A DNA stretch of 64,000 nucleotides from Semisulcospira habei (lineage: Eukaryota; Mollusca; Gastropoda; Semisulcospiridae). The stretch spans positions 15,751,872 to 15,815,871 of the forward strand of contig BTPG01000004.1 of assembly GCA_036245525.1 (NCBI GenBank). Reading direction: 5' to 3'. The stretch's first letter is position 1. Each line of letters opens with the position of its first letter. Made by a program: the position numbers and the translations under genes. The notes below the pieces were generated by a model, which was not told where the DNA came from, ran no database searches, and saw nothing but the letters and a program-made list of their open reading frames with translations. Positions 9,776 through 20,536 of the stretch are shown here, piece by piece.

Positions 9776-10840
9776 TGCGAAGCAAAAGTGAGTCTATGTA
9801 GTTTTGGGCCAGTGGTCGTCCGTCCGTCGTCCGTAACTGAGCCGTCGTCCGTGGTAAACTTTAACGTTGGCATTTTCTCCGAGACTATTCAAGCCACAGT
9901 CTTCAAACTTGGCCCAAGGATACTTTGTGGCAAGACCTTTCTAAACATACCAATTTGACTGACTCCCCTTAAAGGTCAAGCTCACTCGGGATCAGGGAAT
10001 AGGTAAAAAATTCGCCATATTTTGACAAAACTGTTTTGTTTATCAAATACTATTCACAACTTCAAACCCAAACTTGGTATGAAGATACCTTATGGTAAGA
10101 CCTTTCTATGCATACTAATTTGGTTGACCTATCAAAAAGGTCATGGTCACAAGAGCTCAAGAAATAGGTAAAAATATTCATATTTTGACAAAAGATGTTT
10201 TTTTCTCAAATACTAATCACAACTTCAAACCCAAACTAGGTTCAGAGATACCTGATAGTAAGACCTCCCTATGCATACTAATTTGGATGACCCTGGGAAA
10301 GGTCAAGGGTCACAAGAAAGCAGGAACTAGGTCAGAAATAGCCATTTTCTAACAACTTTTCTCAAATACTATTAACAACTTCCATCCCGAACATGGTAGA
10401 GAGATACCTGATGGTAAGACCTTCCTACGCATGCTAACTTGAATGACCTCTTGGAAAGGTGAAGGGTCACAAGAGATCAGCAAATGATGTGAAAAATGTC
10501 TAATTTTTGTAGAATTTAGTTTTTTCACGATTTTTGCAAAACTTTTGAACCACATTTGGCAGAAAGGTAGCTGATGATAAGTCCTTTCTATGTATACTAA
10601 TTTGATTCACTACCTGTATTTAAAAAGGTCAAGGGTCATGGGAGGTTGACAAAGTGAAAAATGCGTAAATTTTGCGAAAACATGGATTTTTGCAGGTACA
10701 AATGCCAACCCTTTCCTTTTGTTATGTTAGAGCACTTAGTCAGCATCGCAGGGTCATGAATTATGTGGATCAGATGCACATGTGCCTTGATGGCTTTGCC
10801 ATTCTTGTTACAAAATAAGCTTGGATTTGAATAGGCCAGC
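9776..10840 (+). repeat. element with five tandem ~160-bp units
   Basis: The motif AAGACCTTTCTATGCATAC recurs at about 9932, 10097, 10260, 10417 and 10579, a spacing of 157-165 bp. Each unit also carries an AAAGGTCAAGGGTCACAAGA-type box. A unique head (GTCGTCCGTCCGTCGTCCGT, then GGCATTTTCTCCGAGACTAT) and a tail near 10740-10830 recur near 45800, 47350 and 63550. Units of this length are known in mollusc Helitron-like and satellite-like elements, but I did not see Helitron ends. Confidence 0.75.
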
Positions 10841-11203
10841 TACTCAGGCGTACGCAGTCGAAGGGGGTGTAGCCTGAGACTAAATGTGTGCACATGTGTT
10901 AAGTTGACGGTTGTGCTCAGTCTATTATTTATTAGTCAATAGTTGCTATAAGTAAGCAATGCAAGCAAGGTGTCAGCTGTCCATACACCTTAGCAAAGGT
11001 TATGCAAAATCATTATGTATTCCTGTGTTGTACGTGTTTAATAAATTTCAATGAAGACTCAGCTCAACTTTCAGTGCCTTGGCTGTACTGTCAGGTTCAA
11101 AACTTGAGGATGGTCATGTACGATTTTGTTGGTTTGTTCGTTTGTTGGTCAAGCTTTTTCAAGTTGCCTTGTTTTTGTTGTTGTCTTGTTTTTGTTGTTT
11201 AGT
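10841..11203. other. no gene seen
   Basis: AT-rich non-coding sequence leading into the microsatellite at 11204. Confidence 0.4.
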
Positions 11204-11261
11204 TTTTCATTCATTCATTCATTCATTCATTCATTCATTCATTCATTCAGTGTGTTTCTCT

Positions 11262-11341
<80 letters not shown>

Positions 11342-11402
11342 CCCCTCTCTCTCTCTCCCTCCCCCCTCTCTCTCTCTCACCCGCTCTCCCTCTCCCTCTC
11401 TT
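11204..11402 (+). repeat. (CATT)n then (CT)n microsatellite
   Basis: A run of CATT units to about 11249 is followed by CT units at about 11265-11338 and a CT/C-rich tail. Frames reading SLSLSL or FIHSFIHS across it are artefacts. Confidence 0.95.
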
Positions 11403-11544
11403 TATCCACAGTTATGTTTAAACCATAACAGGAGATGACAGCTGTTACGGGGTATTTTACAGCAGAGTAAACAATTTCTTAGACCCATCTTTTTGTTCCT
11501 GTTGTATACAATAACCTTAGGATTTCAGCCAAACACCGTCCGTC

Positions 11545-11583
11545 TGCAAGAGGCAGGGGATCATGAGAATGTGAGTCTCTTGC
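11545..11583. mobile_element. P1 hairpin, shortened
   Basis: CTGCAAGAGGCAGGGGATCA is followed directly by TGAGAATGTGAGTCTCTTGC. Most of both arms is deleted. Confidence 0.55.
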
Positions 11584-11885
11584 TGGGAGAGGTTGGTTTC
11601 ATTTTCATCCTTGGTTTGAAGTAGTCTGAATCTGGGTTTTGAAGTCTGCAACAAAAGAACTCAGAAGCCAGCTGTTCTGCGCTTCCATAATCCTAGCAAT
11701 GTAGGATAAGCTTTTTTTCATGCACACCTTCGTTCCAGCGCCAATTACTGGGGATGAATTAACCATGACAGCTCAAGCATAAGTTTTGCGTCCCTCTTCT
11801 GCTCTGTATACGCTATGCTCTGCTGACGGGTTGAACCCACTCACTTCTATCACACTAAAAGCCTGGATAATGAATAATAGCCCAT

Positions 11886-11970
11886 ACTAGTTTAAAGGTA
11901 GTGCCAGAATGACATTTGGTGCATGCATGCTCTTCGGACACCAAGGCACATGTAATCAGGCACTACTAAT
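11886..11970. mobile_element. P2 fold-back, diverged
   Basis: TAAAGGTAGTGCCAGAATGA lies opposite TGTAATCAGGCACTACTAAT, with a palindromic GGTGCATGCATGC middle. Confidence 0.6.
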
Positions 11971-12151
11971 TACGGACTGTCTTGTTTGACCATGTGCACG
12001 CAGTATGTAGTACAGTTGAATGTAAAATATGATAGCGGTTGGTTCTGGAGGTGTAAGGACGGTCGTTGGAATAAGTGAAGAGAGACTTGCGCGAAACCTC
12101 TTTCCGTGTTAAACCTTTGATCCTGTGCCCAGACTGCATCTACACTCTAGG

Positions 12152-12262
12152 AAGGCAAAAGACAGTAAGTTCTTTTTGTGAAAAGCAAGATTTGCATTGC
12201 ATTGCAATGAAAATCTCGCTTTTAACAAAAATGAACTTGCTGTCTTTTCTCTTCACGAGGCA
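12152..12262. mobile_element. P7 fold-back palindrome
   Basis: AGGCAAAAGACAGTAAGTTC and GTGAAAAGCAAGATTTGC pair with GAAAATCTCGCTTTTAAC and GAACTTGCTGTCTTTT around TTGCATTGCAA. It is the cleanest P7 copy. A frame of 77 codons crosses it but has no family support. Confidence 0.8.
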
Positions 12263-12455
12263 GAGTTTTTTCCCCACAGAAAACTCTAAACTAGCTGGAA
12301 CAGTTTGAGGCGATCTTGGCCAGAATTGAAAGAGATGTAGATTTTTGTGTCTGAACTCTTTTTATTTTCAACGCCAAAGGGTCCCAGCCGTCCGAGAAAC
12401 ATGGCTACAATAGAGACAAAGCCTTCCACGGAACATAGGATGCAAATTGGTGTCA

Positions 12456-12521
12456 GCATGAGGCATAGATTCTCATGAGACTCCGCAACTATGGGGGCTC
12501 ATGAGGATCTATGTCTTTTGC
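12456..12521. mobile_element. P1 fold-back palindrome
   Basis: GAGGCATAGATTCTCATGAG pairs with GGGCTCATGAGGATCTATGT. Here the two arms differ at one position (TTCTC against GAGGA). Confidence 0.75.
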
Positions 12522-13330
12522 AATGGTATTTCGTTTGCCTTTTCTCGGCAGGGATTAAAGGGATACACGAGAGACAGTTTATGAAAGTCACTGAAGTTGT
12601 GCCCTAATGAAGTTAGGTGGGGGTTTCTTGAATCCGTTTGCGGGTTCGTTTTACGTTCACAGTAACTTGCATTTAGCGCTCTTTTTTCCCCCTTGTGCCC
12701 AGCACATAATGTCCTTCATGATTTGATATATAATTGGGCGGTCGATTTTTGACCAAACAAAGGTAGCCGCAGTACACCCCCCCCCCCCCAAGGCTCATAG
12801 ACGCAAAGCTACTCTGGCCGCACCACCCTTGAACTATGATGGTCGATCTACCTAGGTCTTTGAAGTGAACCAGAGGCTGGGGTTGAGAAATTCGTTTTCA
12901 CAATGTCAGTGCATCAATGCACAGTATTGATTTCCTCTTGTCACCATAAAGCAAGTCTTTTATATTGAATACTAGAAGAAATAAATACTGTACATTGTTA
13001 AAAACGCCGCATTTCTCTAACCCAGCCTGTGGTTTGAACGGTTGAACAGCAGACCCTAATCAAAGCCGCCCCACCGCGCTTCTGAAGCCAGTCTGTAATT
13101 AAATTATCTTGTAAATGCAGCCTCAAATTTGGGAACAGCTGGAGCCCATCTGTATACACAGGCTTAGGTTCCCACGAGGCCCTGCGTCTTGCATAGGCTT
13201 GTGAGAATCTCTGCCGTTTGCAGGTGAGTGGAAAGATAGCTGATGGACTGATTAGGTATTGACAAAGTAATGGGCATCAAGAGTTGCTCTGATGGTAACA
13301 CGTGTTGTGTTGAACCTTCCCTTTTGAGCG
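12522..13330. other. P2 right arm and P1 remnant, otherwise nothing
   Basis: A lone P2 right arm (GCACCACCCTTGAACTATGA then TGGTCGATCT) is at 12820-12850, next to a C run at 12778-12789. A poor P1 remnant with TTGTGAGAATCTCTGCCGTT is at 13158-13222. No gene was seen. Confidence 0.5.
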
Positions 13331-13375
13331 TATCATCTCCACCATCACCTGCCCCCTCCCCGATACCCCCCCCCC

Positions 13376-13377
13376 TT

Positions 13378-13451
<74 letters not shown>
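13376..13451 (+). repeat. (CA)n microsatellite in C-rich tract
   Basis: About 70 bases of CA repeats lie within a pyrimidine-rich tract that continues to about 13550. Reading frames here are low complexity. Confidence 0.95.
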
Positions 13452-13455
<4 letters not shown>

Positions 13456-13621
13456 ATCCCCTCTCCTAGCCCTCCCCCCCTCCACACACACACCAATCCC
13501 ACACACACATACACACCTACCCCTTCCCCTCCCCCCCCCTCCCCCCTTTCCTGCTTCTGCTTCGTATGGTCGACTCAGGCAATTATTTACAGTAGTTCAG
13601 TGCACATATTGGCCCAAGTGG

Positions 13622-13682
13622 GCTGGTTTGTGATGTTGGATCAGCCGGCTCTAGCTCGTAATGCCCAAAGTCACAGGCCAGC
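13622..13682. mobile_element. P3 fold-back palindrome, diverged
   Basis: GCTGGTTTGTGATGTTGGA pairs with CCCAAAGTCACAGGCCAGC. A lone P3 left arm, GCTGGTCTGTGATTTTGAAC, follows at 13821-13840. Confidence 0.65.
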
Positions 13683-14084
13683 ACTGTGACACATTTGTAG
13701 CTGAATGGCTGAAAGCTAGCGGGTTTATAGATCTTTGTACAAGGTTTACCTCAGCAATAGAAATGTCATGGACACAATTCAAATTTAAATGTTAATTTCG
13801 ACCCATCTTGTATACATTTGCTGGTCTGTGATTTTGAACCTTACGTTTGACCGTACAGTAAACGAATGAACCTTAATATTCCCATTGGCTGTTTGTTTAG
13901 AAACTGTTTGCTTGATTTTCCGCGGACGCAAGGAAACAACATCAGAACGCTGCCTGATTTAAGTAAAACTTGTGTGGCCCTTGCGCGTGAATAACATGCA
14001 CATGATGTGTGCACACTTAACCTTCAAGAACTGGCTGGGTAGTACATGTATTTTAAGTGTCTCTTCAGACCATTCAATTTCCGT

Positions 14085-14500
14085 GCAAGAGGCACAGCCG
14101 CAGCGGCACATGAGAATCTATGCCTCTTGCTGTTGGAGATCGGATGCACTTATGTTGTCTGGAGTAGGGTAAGAAAGTTACTAGCTCCTTGATTATAGCA
14201 TCTGGAAATGAGCATACCTGTATGTACCGCGAAGACGCCAATGTTCTACCTGTCGCGCGTTTGACAGATCAGTGGCGTAAAAATCCTGGGGGCCATGTAT
14301 GGGCTCATGAGAATCTATGCCTCTTGCTGTTGGAGATCGGATGCACTTATGTTGTCTGGAGTAGCGTGCGGTAAGAAAGTTACTAGCTCCTTGATTATAG
14401 CATGGATGCACTGGATGTGGAAATGAGCATACCGCGAAACGTCCTGTCGGGCGTTTGACAGATCAGTGGCGTAGGAATCCTGGGGGCCGTGTATGGCATG
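14085..14500 (+). repeat. ~197-bp tandem duplication carrying P1 arms
   Basis: CATGAGAATCTATGCCTCTT starts at 14109 and again at 14306, and the next ~190 bases match, including AAGAAAGTTACTAGCTCCTT and TTTGACAGATCAGTGGCGTA. The first unit starts in a P1 hairpin (14085-14130). The second has only the right arm. Small insertions and deletions separate the units. Confidence 0.85.
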
Positions 14501-14611
14501 GCCATCTCCTCACTCCCCTCCAAACTCGCCCATTCATTGGAGTTTTCAGGCAGTTTGCTGCCAGAATGTAAAAAAAAAATTAGAGACCCACACAATTTAC
14601 AAAAGAATCAA

Positions 14612-14690
14612 GCTTAGACACACAATTGTGTTGTACTTGTTCTTTCTAAGCATGTTTCTGTCTTTGTTGGCGATTTCTTTGCATTTTATA
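14612..14690. mobile_element. P8 fragment
   Basis: CACAATTGTGTTGTACTTGT is followed by TCTAAGCATGTTTCTGTCTT and TGTTGGCGATTTCTTTG, matching 478-540 and part of 61950-62035. Confidence 0.5.
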
Positions 14691-14757
14691 CGCTTGGTAG
14701 TTACCTTTTTGGTCTGGATTATGTATTACACAGTTCAGTTTGAACAACCAGAAGTCC

Positions 14758-14878
14758 AGGGGCCAGTTGTATGAGTGACTTAGTCCTGCGCCAGCCACTA
14801 CGCAAGGCCTTACTCCGCTATATCGGGGCACCTTGCTTAGTGGCAGGCGCAGGTCTGAGTCTCATGCAACCGGTCCCA
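14758..14878. mobile_element. P10 long fold-back palindrome
   Basis: The outer arms GGGGCCAGTTGTATGAG and CTCATGCAACCGGTCCC and the inner arms CCTGCGCCAGCCACTACGCA and GCTTAGTGGCAGGCGCAGG pair over about 120 bases. The centre (GCAAGGCCTTACTCCGCTAT) resembles 20189-20280. Confidence 0.7.
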
Positions 14879-14927
14879 GGCCCACAAAGTACGAAATGTG
14901 CACATCCTAGTAGATAGAAAGTGTTAT

Positions 14928-15015
14928 CCCTCTGCCTGTCAGTAGCGGTTTGTGTCGAGGTGACCCCCACAGGAATCTTCTCGACAAAACTGATCCGCCA
15001 CCGACAGTCATAGGG
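14928..15015. mobile_element. P5 TTAA-type mini-MITE, decayed
   Basis: TTAT (14924-14927) and TTAA (15016-15019) flank 88 bp with ends CCCTCTGCCTGTCAGTAGCG and CCACCGACAGTCATAGGG. The middle AGGAATCTTCTCGACAAAAC matches P5 at 55832. Confidence 0.75.
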
Positions 15016-15636
15016 TTAATTTGCGCCGACTTGAAGATTTTGTATCTTACGACCTGGAGCCGTAAGGTCCGGAGTCACAGACCAACACATGTAAACAGAC
15101 TGATCATCTGCGCCCCCACCTCCCCCCCCCCCCACACACACACACCTTCTTCCTCCTCCTCAGCCATACCCTACCCTCTTTTCCCTCTTTGAATGTGCCT
15201 CATATTTTTCAGGTGTTAAAAAATGTTTGCAAAACCTTTGATCTGTTTATGCAAGATATTTCGACCGCAGCAGGTTTTCCGTATCATCAGTCGCGATCAG
15301 CATCAGTTCATTCTAAACCAATCAACCTTCAGTCCAAAGTGGCACACCGGCATTCCGGGCCAAACCGCTGTACAGCAGGTGGTATATCATTACCATCTGG
15401 TTTCGTATTGGCCGAGTTGGTATGAGATATCAGTCACATTTCACCTTGGTATGCAGTCTCTCAGCCTCACTTCGTGCTGGAAGTAAAAAAGCTGTGCCGA
15501 GGGATTATTGTTTGTACAAAGAACCGGCGTGTACATGCGGTGCGCACGGTGGTTAAATACTGATATGTTTGTGTTAGTCTCTGATTTGTACGTACCTTAC
15601 GGCGCACATGTCTCTCAGTGACTCCATCGGGGATGA
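15016..15636. other. P3 right arm, C-run, otherwise nothing
   Basis: GGTCCGGAGTCACAGACCA at 15065-15085 is a P3 right arm. A C/CA-rich tract lies at 15118-15145. No gene was seen. Confidence 0.45.
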
Positions 15637-15743
15637 CCGGAGAGCAAAAGGCTCTCGGGCCGATATTAGCCTAAGGTGGCCCGCACACATCCGTGCGTGG
15701 GCCAGTTCCGGTTGAGGACGCCTGAAGGATCTTTTGCCTACCG
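15637..15743. mobile_element. P4 fold-back palindrome
   Basis: GCAAAAGGCTCTCGGGCCGA lies opposite GAAGGATCTTTTGCCTACCG. The centre is GGCCCGCACACATCCGTGCG followed by TGGGCC, a strong palindrome. Confidence 0.7.
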
Positions 15744-16552
15744 GCGAGGTGTTTTTTCTTCACAGGACTATACGGCCGATGTAAATTCAGCACTGCAATA
15801 ACGCTATCGCCAAGACTCGGCCTGACTTTATGGCTCACAGTTACCGCGGATATAGGTATTCTGATGCTTCTCACCGAATAGTAGGCTGATTGCTTGATCA
15901 TCTGATTTGCAACCATTGCACTAAGGACACTGAATCTAGACACAACCCCTATAAAGCCCTGACAAGATAAAATAGACCGGGTAGTCGACCATAATAAAAG
16001 CTATTCCGACATCACCCTTAAACCATTTTAGCAGGCAGTACTGTGACGTACACCTCAGGTGCCGGACAATATTATGTCCGAAAATTAACAATTTCATCTT
16101 CAGGGCTGAACTGTGATAATACCGGCAGATCTTTGAATTACCCCGTTGCCGGCAAACCTAGATAACCAGTGTGTCAGAGTTAACAGACCTTTTGCCCACC
16201 ACGGTTATTCTTTAAAGACTATGTATGCTGGTCTGTGATTTGGGACCTTATGGCTTTGTTCCGTAGCGTTCAAAATCATAGAAAGCACACGTTAAAAAAA
16301 GTGTATCAGTTGGAGCTCTTATTTTTCCCTGCCAAAACCACTTACCCACGCCGTGGGAAGCCGACCGACTAAATAATACACTCAGTGTGTTTCTTTGGTA
16401 TAGCTGTACTCGTACTTGTTATTGGAGTGGATTAGCATGGACTCTAAGGCAATGTACTATTCATATTTTACCTCCATCGCTCACGCACTCTGTTCTCTTC
16501 GTGTCCTACGTGGCCTGTACGGGATGGTTTTCGCGTAGTGTATACTCGAAGC
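15744..16552. other. P3 remnant, otherwise nothing
   Basis: A diverged P3 hairpin is at 16224-16291 (TGCTGGTCTGTGATTTGGGA lies opposite CAAAATCATAGAAAGCACAC). The rest shows no gene. Confidence 0.5.
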
Positions 16553-16568
16553 TAATAAAGTTGTACTT
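16553..16568. repeat. target-site duplication of RTE-like LINE
   Basis: TAATAAAGTTGTACTT matches 19855-19870 at 15 of 16 positions. Confidence 0.8.
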
Positions 16569-16570
16569 AC

Positions 16571-18475
16571 TTACTTACGCCTGTCACCCCTACCCGGGTA
16601 TAGGCCGTCGACGAGAGACCTCCAGCGACTCCTGTCCTGTGCTTCTCCTTCGATTTTACTCCAGGTGGTTCCCAGTCTCTTCATGTCTGCTTGGAGGTCT
16701 CGACGCCAGGAGTTTCTCGGCCTACCTCTTTTCCTCTTTCCCTGGGGGTTCCATGACAATGCCTGCCTAGTGATACTGGAAGCTGGCTTTCTCAGACTGT
16801 GACCAATCCATCCCCATCTTCTTCGCCCAATTTCATTCTCTGCTGTTATCTGCTCTGTTCTCTCCCAGAGTCTGACGTTGCTGATCTTCTCTGGCCAGTG
16901 GATTTTCAAAATACTTATAAGGCAACTGTTTGTGAAGATCTGTACTCTGTTGACTGTGGTTTTTGTCAATCTCCATGTCTCTGCTCCATATAGGAGAACT
17001 GCTTTTACGTTGGAGTTGAAAATCCGGACTTTGGTGTGTTGTGACAGCTCTCTGGAACTCCACACTTTTTTCAACTGGAGAAAGGCTGCTCTGGCTTTTC
17101 CGATTCGTGCTCTGACATCTGCATCAGTGCCGCCTTTTTTGTCTATGACGCTCCCGAGATAGGTGAAGGACTCCACCTCCTCCAACGGGGTGCCAGCGAG
17201 CAAGACTGGTTCTTCCCTGGTTGCGTTCAGCCTCATTGTCTTTGTGTTTTGTTTGTGGATGGTGAGGCCCACTTGGGACGAGATGTCAGCAAGCCTCGTG
17301 GTATTGTCCTGCATTTGTTGATGAGTGTGGGACAGTAATGCCAAGTCATCTGCAAAATCGAGGTCGTCAAGCTGTGTCCACAGTGTCCACTGTATTCCAC
17401 TTCGTCTTTGCTCTGTGGTCCTCTTCATGACCCAGTCTATGGCCAGTAGGAAGAGGAACGGAGACAGCAGACACCCCTGCCTGACACCGGTTCTGACCTG
17501 GAGCTCCCTGGTGAACTGCCCTTCGTGGATCACGCGACATGTCATGCCATCGTAGCTGCTCCTGATCAGGCGGACGAGCTTTGTGGGTACACCGTAGTGT
17601 CGTAGGAGTTTCCACAGAGTCTCTCGGTCCACGCTGTCAAATGCTTTCTCGTAATCCACAAAGTTGACGTACAGCGGGGAGCTCCACTCCAGAGACTGTT
17701 CCACGATGATGCGGAGAGTGGCGATCTGGTCTGTACATGATCGGTTCTTCCTGAATCCTGCTTGCTGGTCTCTCAGCTGGGTATCAACGGAGCTCTTCAT
17801 TCTCTCCATGATGATCCTGTTGAAGACCTTTCCTGGTACTGACAGCAAGGTGATTCCTCTGTAGTTGGAACACTTGCTGAGGTCGCCTTTCTTGGGAAGC
17901 TTGATTAGGTACCCTTCCTTCCAGTCAGCCGGCATCACCTCCTCTTCCCAGATCTTTCCAAACAGTGGGTACAGCATCTCTACTGTCGTCTCTAGGTCTG
18001 CTTTCAGAGACTCTGCTGGGATGCCATCTGGCCCTGCTGCTTTGCCGTTCTTCAAAAATGCCACTGCTCTTCTGATCTCTTCCCGGCTGGGTCTGTCACA
18101 GCTGATGGGTAGGTCGGTCTCTGCTGGCTGGATGTCTGGGGGGTCGGGTGGGCTGGGTCTGTTCAATAACTCTTCAAAATACTCGGGCCCTCTGTCGAGT
18201 TGGTCTGCTCTGTCTGCAATAGGCTTGCCTTCTTTGTCTTTTACTGGTCTTTCTGTATGGCCATACTTGCCCGACAATCTTCTGGTAATGTCATAGAACT
18301 GTTTCATGTTGCCGCTGCCTGCTGCCTTTTCTGCCTCTGCTGCCAGGCTGTCTGTGTAGGCCCTCTTGTCTGCCCTGATACTCCTCTTCATCTCGCGGTT
18401 GGCTTCTGAGTATTCCTCCTGTGCCCTTGCTTTGGTTGCTCTCGTGCGACTGTTGTTGACAACTGCTTTCTTCTT
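16571..18475 (-). pseudogene. RTE-like reverse transcriptase domain
   Basis: The frame is open from about 18475 to the stop at 16571. Motifs in order: FLKNGKAAGPDGIPAE, WKEGYLIKLPKKGDLS, NYRGITLLSVPGKVFN, QAGFRKNRSCTDQI, VNFVDYEKAFDSVDR (catalytic Asp), GVRQGCLLSPFLFLLAIDW, and FADD with the catalytic pair (plus-strand 17345-17356). Downstream are FTYLGSVIDKKGGTDADV, LLYGAETWRLTK and the C-terminal GRPRNSWRRDLQADM segment. The domain itself is complete; it is separated from the endonuclease by frameshifts near 18475 and 18845. Closest relatives in databases are often labelled endonuclease-reverse transcriptase. Confidence 0.88.
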
Positions 18476-18843
18476 CTTCTATCTTCTTCAAGGTCTGTGC
18501 CGACAGCCAGTCCTTGTGATGGTGTTTCCTGAACCCTACAGTGTCTTTGCAGGTTGAGTTCAGCGCCTCTCTAACTGCCTTCCACTGCTGCTCTGTGTTG
18601 ACCGCCTCCTCTTCATTTACTAGCTCCTGTAGCGCTTGAAACCGGTTGGACAGCACCAGTTTGAACTCTTCTCTCACTCCAGTCTCTCTCAGGAGGCCTA
18701 CATTATAGCGCTGTCTTCTTGTTGTCTCTGTGCTGCTTTTCTTTAACTTGAGCTTTATTCTTAAGGTAAGCAGATGGTGGTCTGAGGCGACATCTGCTCC
18801 CCTCCTCACTCGAACATCTTGAAGGGATCTTCTAAATTTCTTG
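18474..18843 (-). pseudogene. RTE-like linker segment between frameshifts
   Basis: This minus-strand frame starts with RRGADVASDHHLLTLRIKLK. The SDHHLL motif is the last catalytic motif of the endonuclease fold, so the first frameshift (near 18845) falls inside that domain. The second shift lies in or near a TTC run at 18471-18485, where an indel by slippage is likely. Confidence 0.75.
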
Positions 18844-19575
18844 CTAATGCAGATAATGGTCTATTTGGTTCTCTGTAGTATGGTCAGGTGAGACCCAAGT
18901 TGCTTTGTGTATTCTTCTGTGTGGGAAGATGCTGCCTCCAATGACAAGTCTGTTTAGAGCACAAAAGTCTACAAACCTCTCCCCGTTCTCACTCATCTCC
19001 CCTAATCCCTGTCTCCCCATCACCTCTTCGTATCCGGTGTTGTCCTCCCCTATTTTGGCATTAAAATCGCCCATGACGATGGTGATGTCTCGCTCCGCAC
19101 ATTTGTCCACGGCACTCTGGAGTCGGTCGTAGAACTCTTGTTTCTCTTCCTCGTCACTGTCATTAGTGGGCGCATAACACTGGATGACGTTCAGCTTGAG
19201 CTTTATCTTGGTTTTAAAGGCTGCTGTGATAATTCTTGGCCCAAGAGGTTCCCAGCCCATCAGCGCTCTCTGTGCCACTGGTGACAACATGAATGCTACT
19301 CCTTCTGTATGGGGGGCATTCTCCTCTTCATGACCTGAATACAGAATCATCTCCCCACTTAAAAGCCTTTCCTGGCCAGACTGCGTCCATCTGGCTTCAC
19401 TGATACCTAGCAGGGAAAGGTTGTACTTTTGCATTTCCGCTGCTATCTGGGCGGCCTTGCCGCTCTGGTACATGGTCTTGACGTTCCATGTGCCCATGGT
19501 TGTGTCCCTGGATAGAGAGAGGCGGCTCGGTCCTGTGGCTTCCGAAGACTTCCGGCTTTCACCACAGGACGTCAT
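18844..19575 (-). pseudogene. RTE-like endonuclease domain
   Basis: The 243-codon frame has the exonuclease-endonuclease-phosphatase fold motifs of LINE endonucleases: TMGTWNVKTMYQSGK, LLGISEARWTQSG (catalytic Glu), IQCYAPTNDSDEEEK, IVMGDFNAKIGEDNTG (catalytic Asp and Asn), and TWVSPDHTTENQIDH. It ends prematurely at a frameshift just before the SDHH motif. Similar sequences are often mis-annotated in animal genomes as craniofacial development protein 2; here it is clearly part of the LINE. Confidence 0.87.
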
Positions 19576-19854
19576 AAATCTTCTGGTAGAAGAACCTTCC
19601 TCCTCCAGGAAAGGAATTACTGTTTGTCTTTTCGTCGGCGTTTTTGTATCTATTTCCTTTTTTGCAGGGTGGGGAAGCTACCCCCACGCCCAACCCCCTT
19701 ACTAGGAGGCCCAGGGGTTTTCTGTCGGGGCCACCTTCCCTTAGACCATGTTGGTTCACGGCACCTTATTTCATTCGGTGCACCCCTCTCACGAGGGACC
19801 CCCTATCCACCACCCAGGGGACGCGCCTCAACGCCATATGGTCCCAGCGTGAGG

Positions 19855-19870
19855 TAATAAAGTTGTGCTT
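19855..19870. repeat. target-site duplication of RTE-like LINE
   Basis: TAATAAAGTTGTGCTT, one mismatch to 16553-16568. Confidence 0.8.
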
Positions 19871-19972
19871 CCGAGAAAAACGAATTTTTTGTTGTTGTTG
19901 GTATTGTTGTCAGAATATATGTTCCGATGCTTTCTTAACAGAGCGTTTATGATCTGCAGATTCTAGATTGCA

Positions 19973-19976
<4 letters not shown>

Positions 19977-20057
<81 letters not shown>
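19977..20057 (+). repeat. (GA)n microsatellite
   Basis: About 80 bases of uninterrupted GA repeats, followed by AAGA-type sequence. Confidence 0.97.
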
Positions 20058-20060
<3 letters not shown>

Positions 20061-20188
20061 AAGAAAGAAAAAAATTGAAAAGAAACCGTGACAGTGACGA
20101 GGCTGCACGCGAACACCGTGGATCTACAATGCTTGTTTGCCGACTTCCTTCAGTTCCTTTTCCATGGTCCCGCGCAAGACTTTAATTG

Positions 20189-20280
20189 CGTGAGTAATCT
20201 TAACCATGCACAAGCCATTAAGCAAGGTGCTCCGCAATAGCGGAGTACCTTTTTGTGGCTTGTGCAGGGTTCACACTCAC
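20189..20280. mobile_element. P10 long fold-back palindrome
   Basis: GTGAGTAATCTTAACCATGC, ACAAGCC and GGTGCTCCGC pair with GCGGAGTACC, GGCTTGTGC and AGGGTTCACACTCAC around AATA. It shares its core with 14758-14878. Confidence 0.7.
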
Positions 20281-20536
20281 TCATGCCGCTTACCCCTGCT
20301 TTCTTTGGGCCGTCCGCACTTTCACTTCCCATCTAGCGTCCAAGGTTGCGCTCGGTAATGTCGGCACACTTTGCACAGGAACAGATATTTCATGGTCTGA
20401 GGAGCAGATGCAAATTGAGTCGATCAACCATGTTTGGTCCCACAGCCTTCTTTGTGTTACTTTGGTGACCCTGTGTAATGAGAGGACCTGTCTAAGGCTA
20501 CCAATTTTCGACGGAGGCCTTTATCGGGTCGCCTTA

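Larger units (their letters stand above)
16569..19854 (-). mobile_element. near full-length RTE-like LINE
   Basis: This 3286-bp element is on the minus strand, flanked by a 16-bp target duplication. From 5' to 3' it has a G-rich leader (19575-19854), an apurinic-type endonuclease, a linker, a reverse transcriptase, and a very short 3' region ending in a (TAAG)n-type tail (read on plus as ACTTACTTACTTACGCC at 16565-16580). One-frame organisation, ~3.3-kb size, minimal 3' UTR and a tetranucleotide tail fit the RTE group. Two frameshifts make it inactive. Confidence 0.85.

Noticed and set aside
11079..11438. Long frames reading serine-leucine or isoleucine-histidine repeats
   Set aside because: They are translations of (CATT)n and (CT)n microsatellites, not proteins.
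17865..18296. 143-codon plus-strand frame
   Set aside because: It is the antisense shadow of the RTE-like reverse transcriptase on the minus strand.
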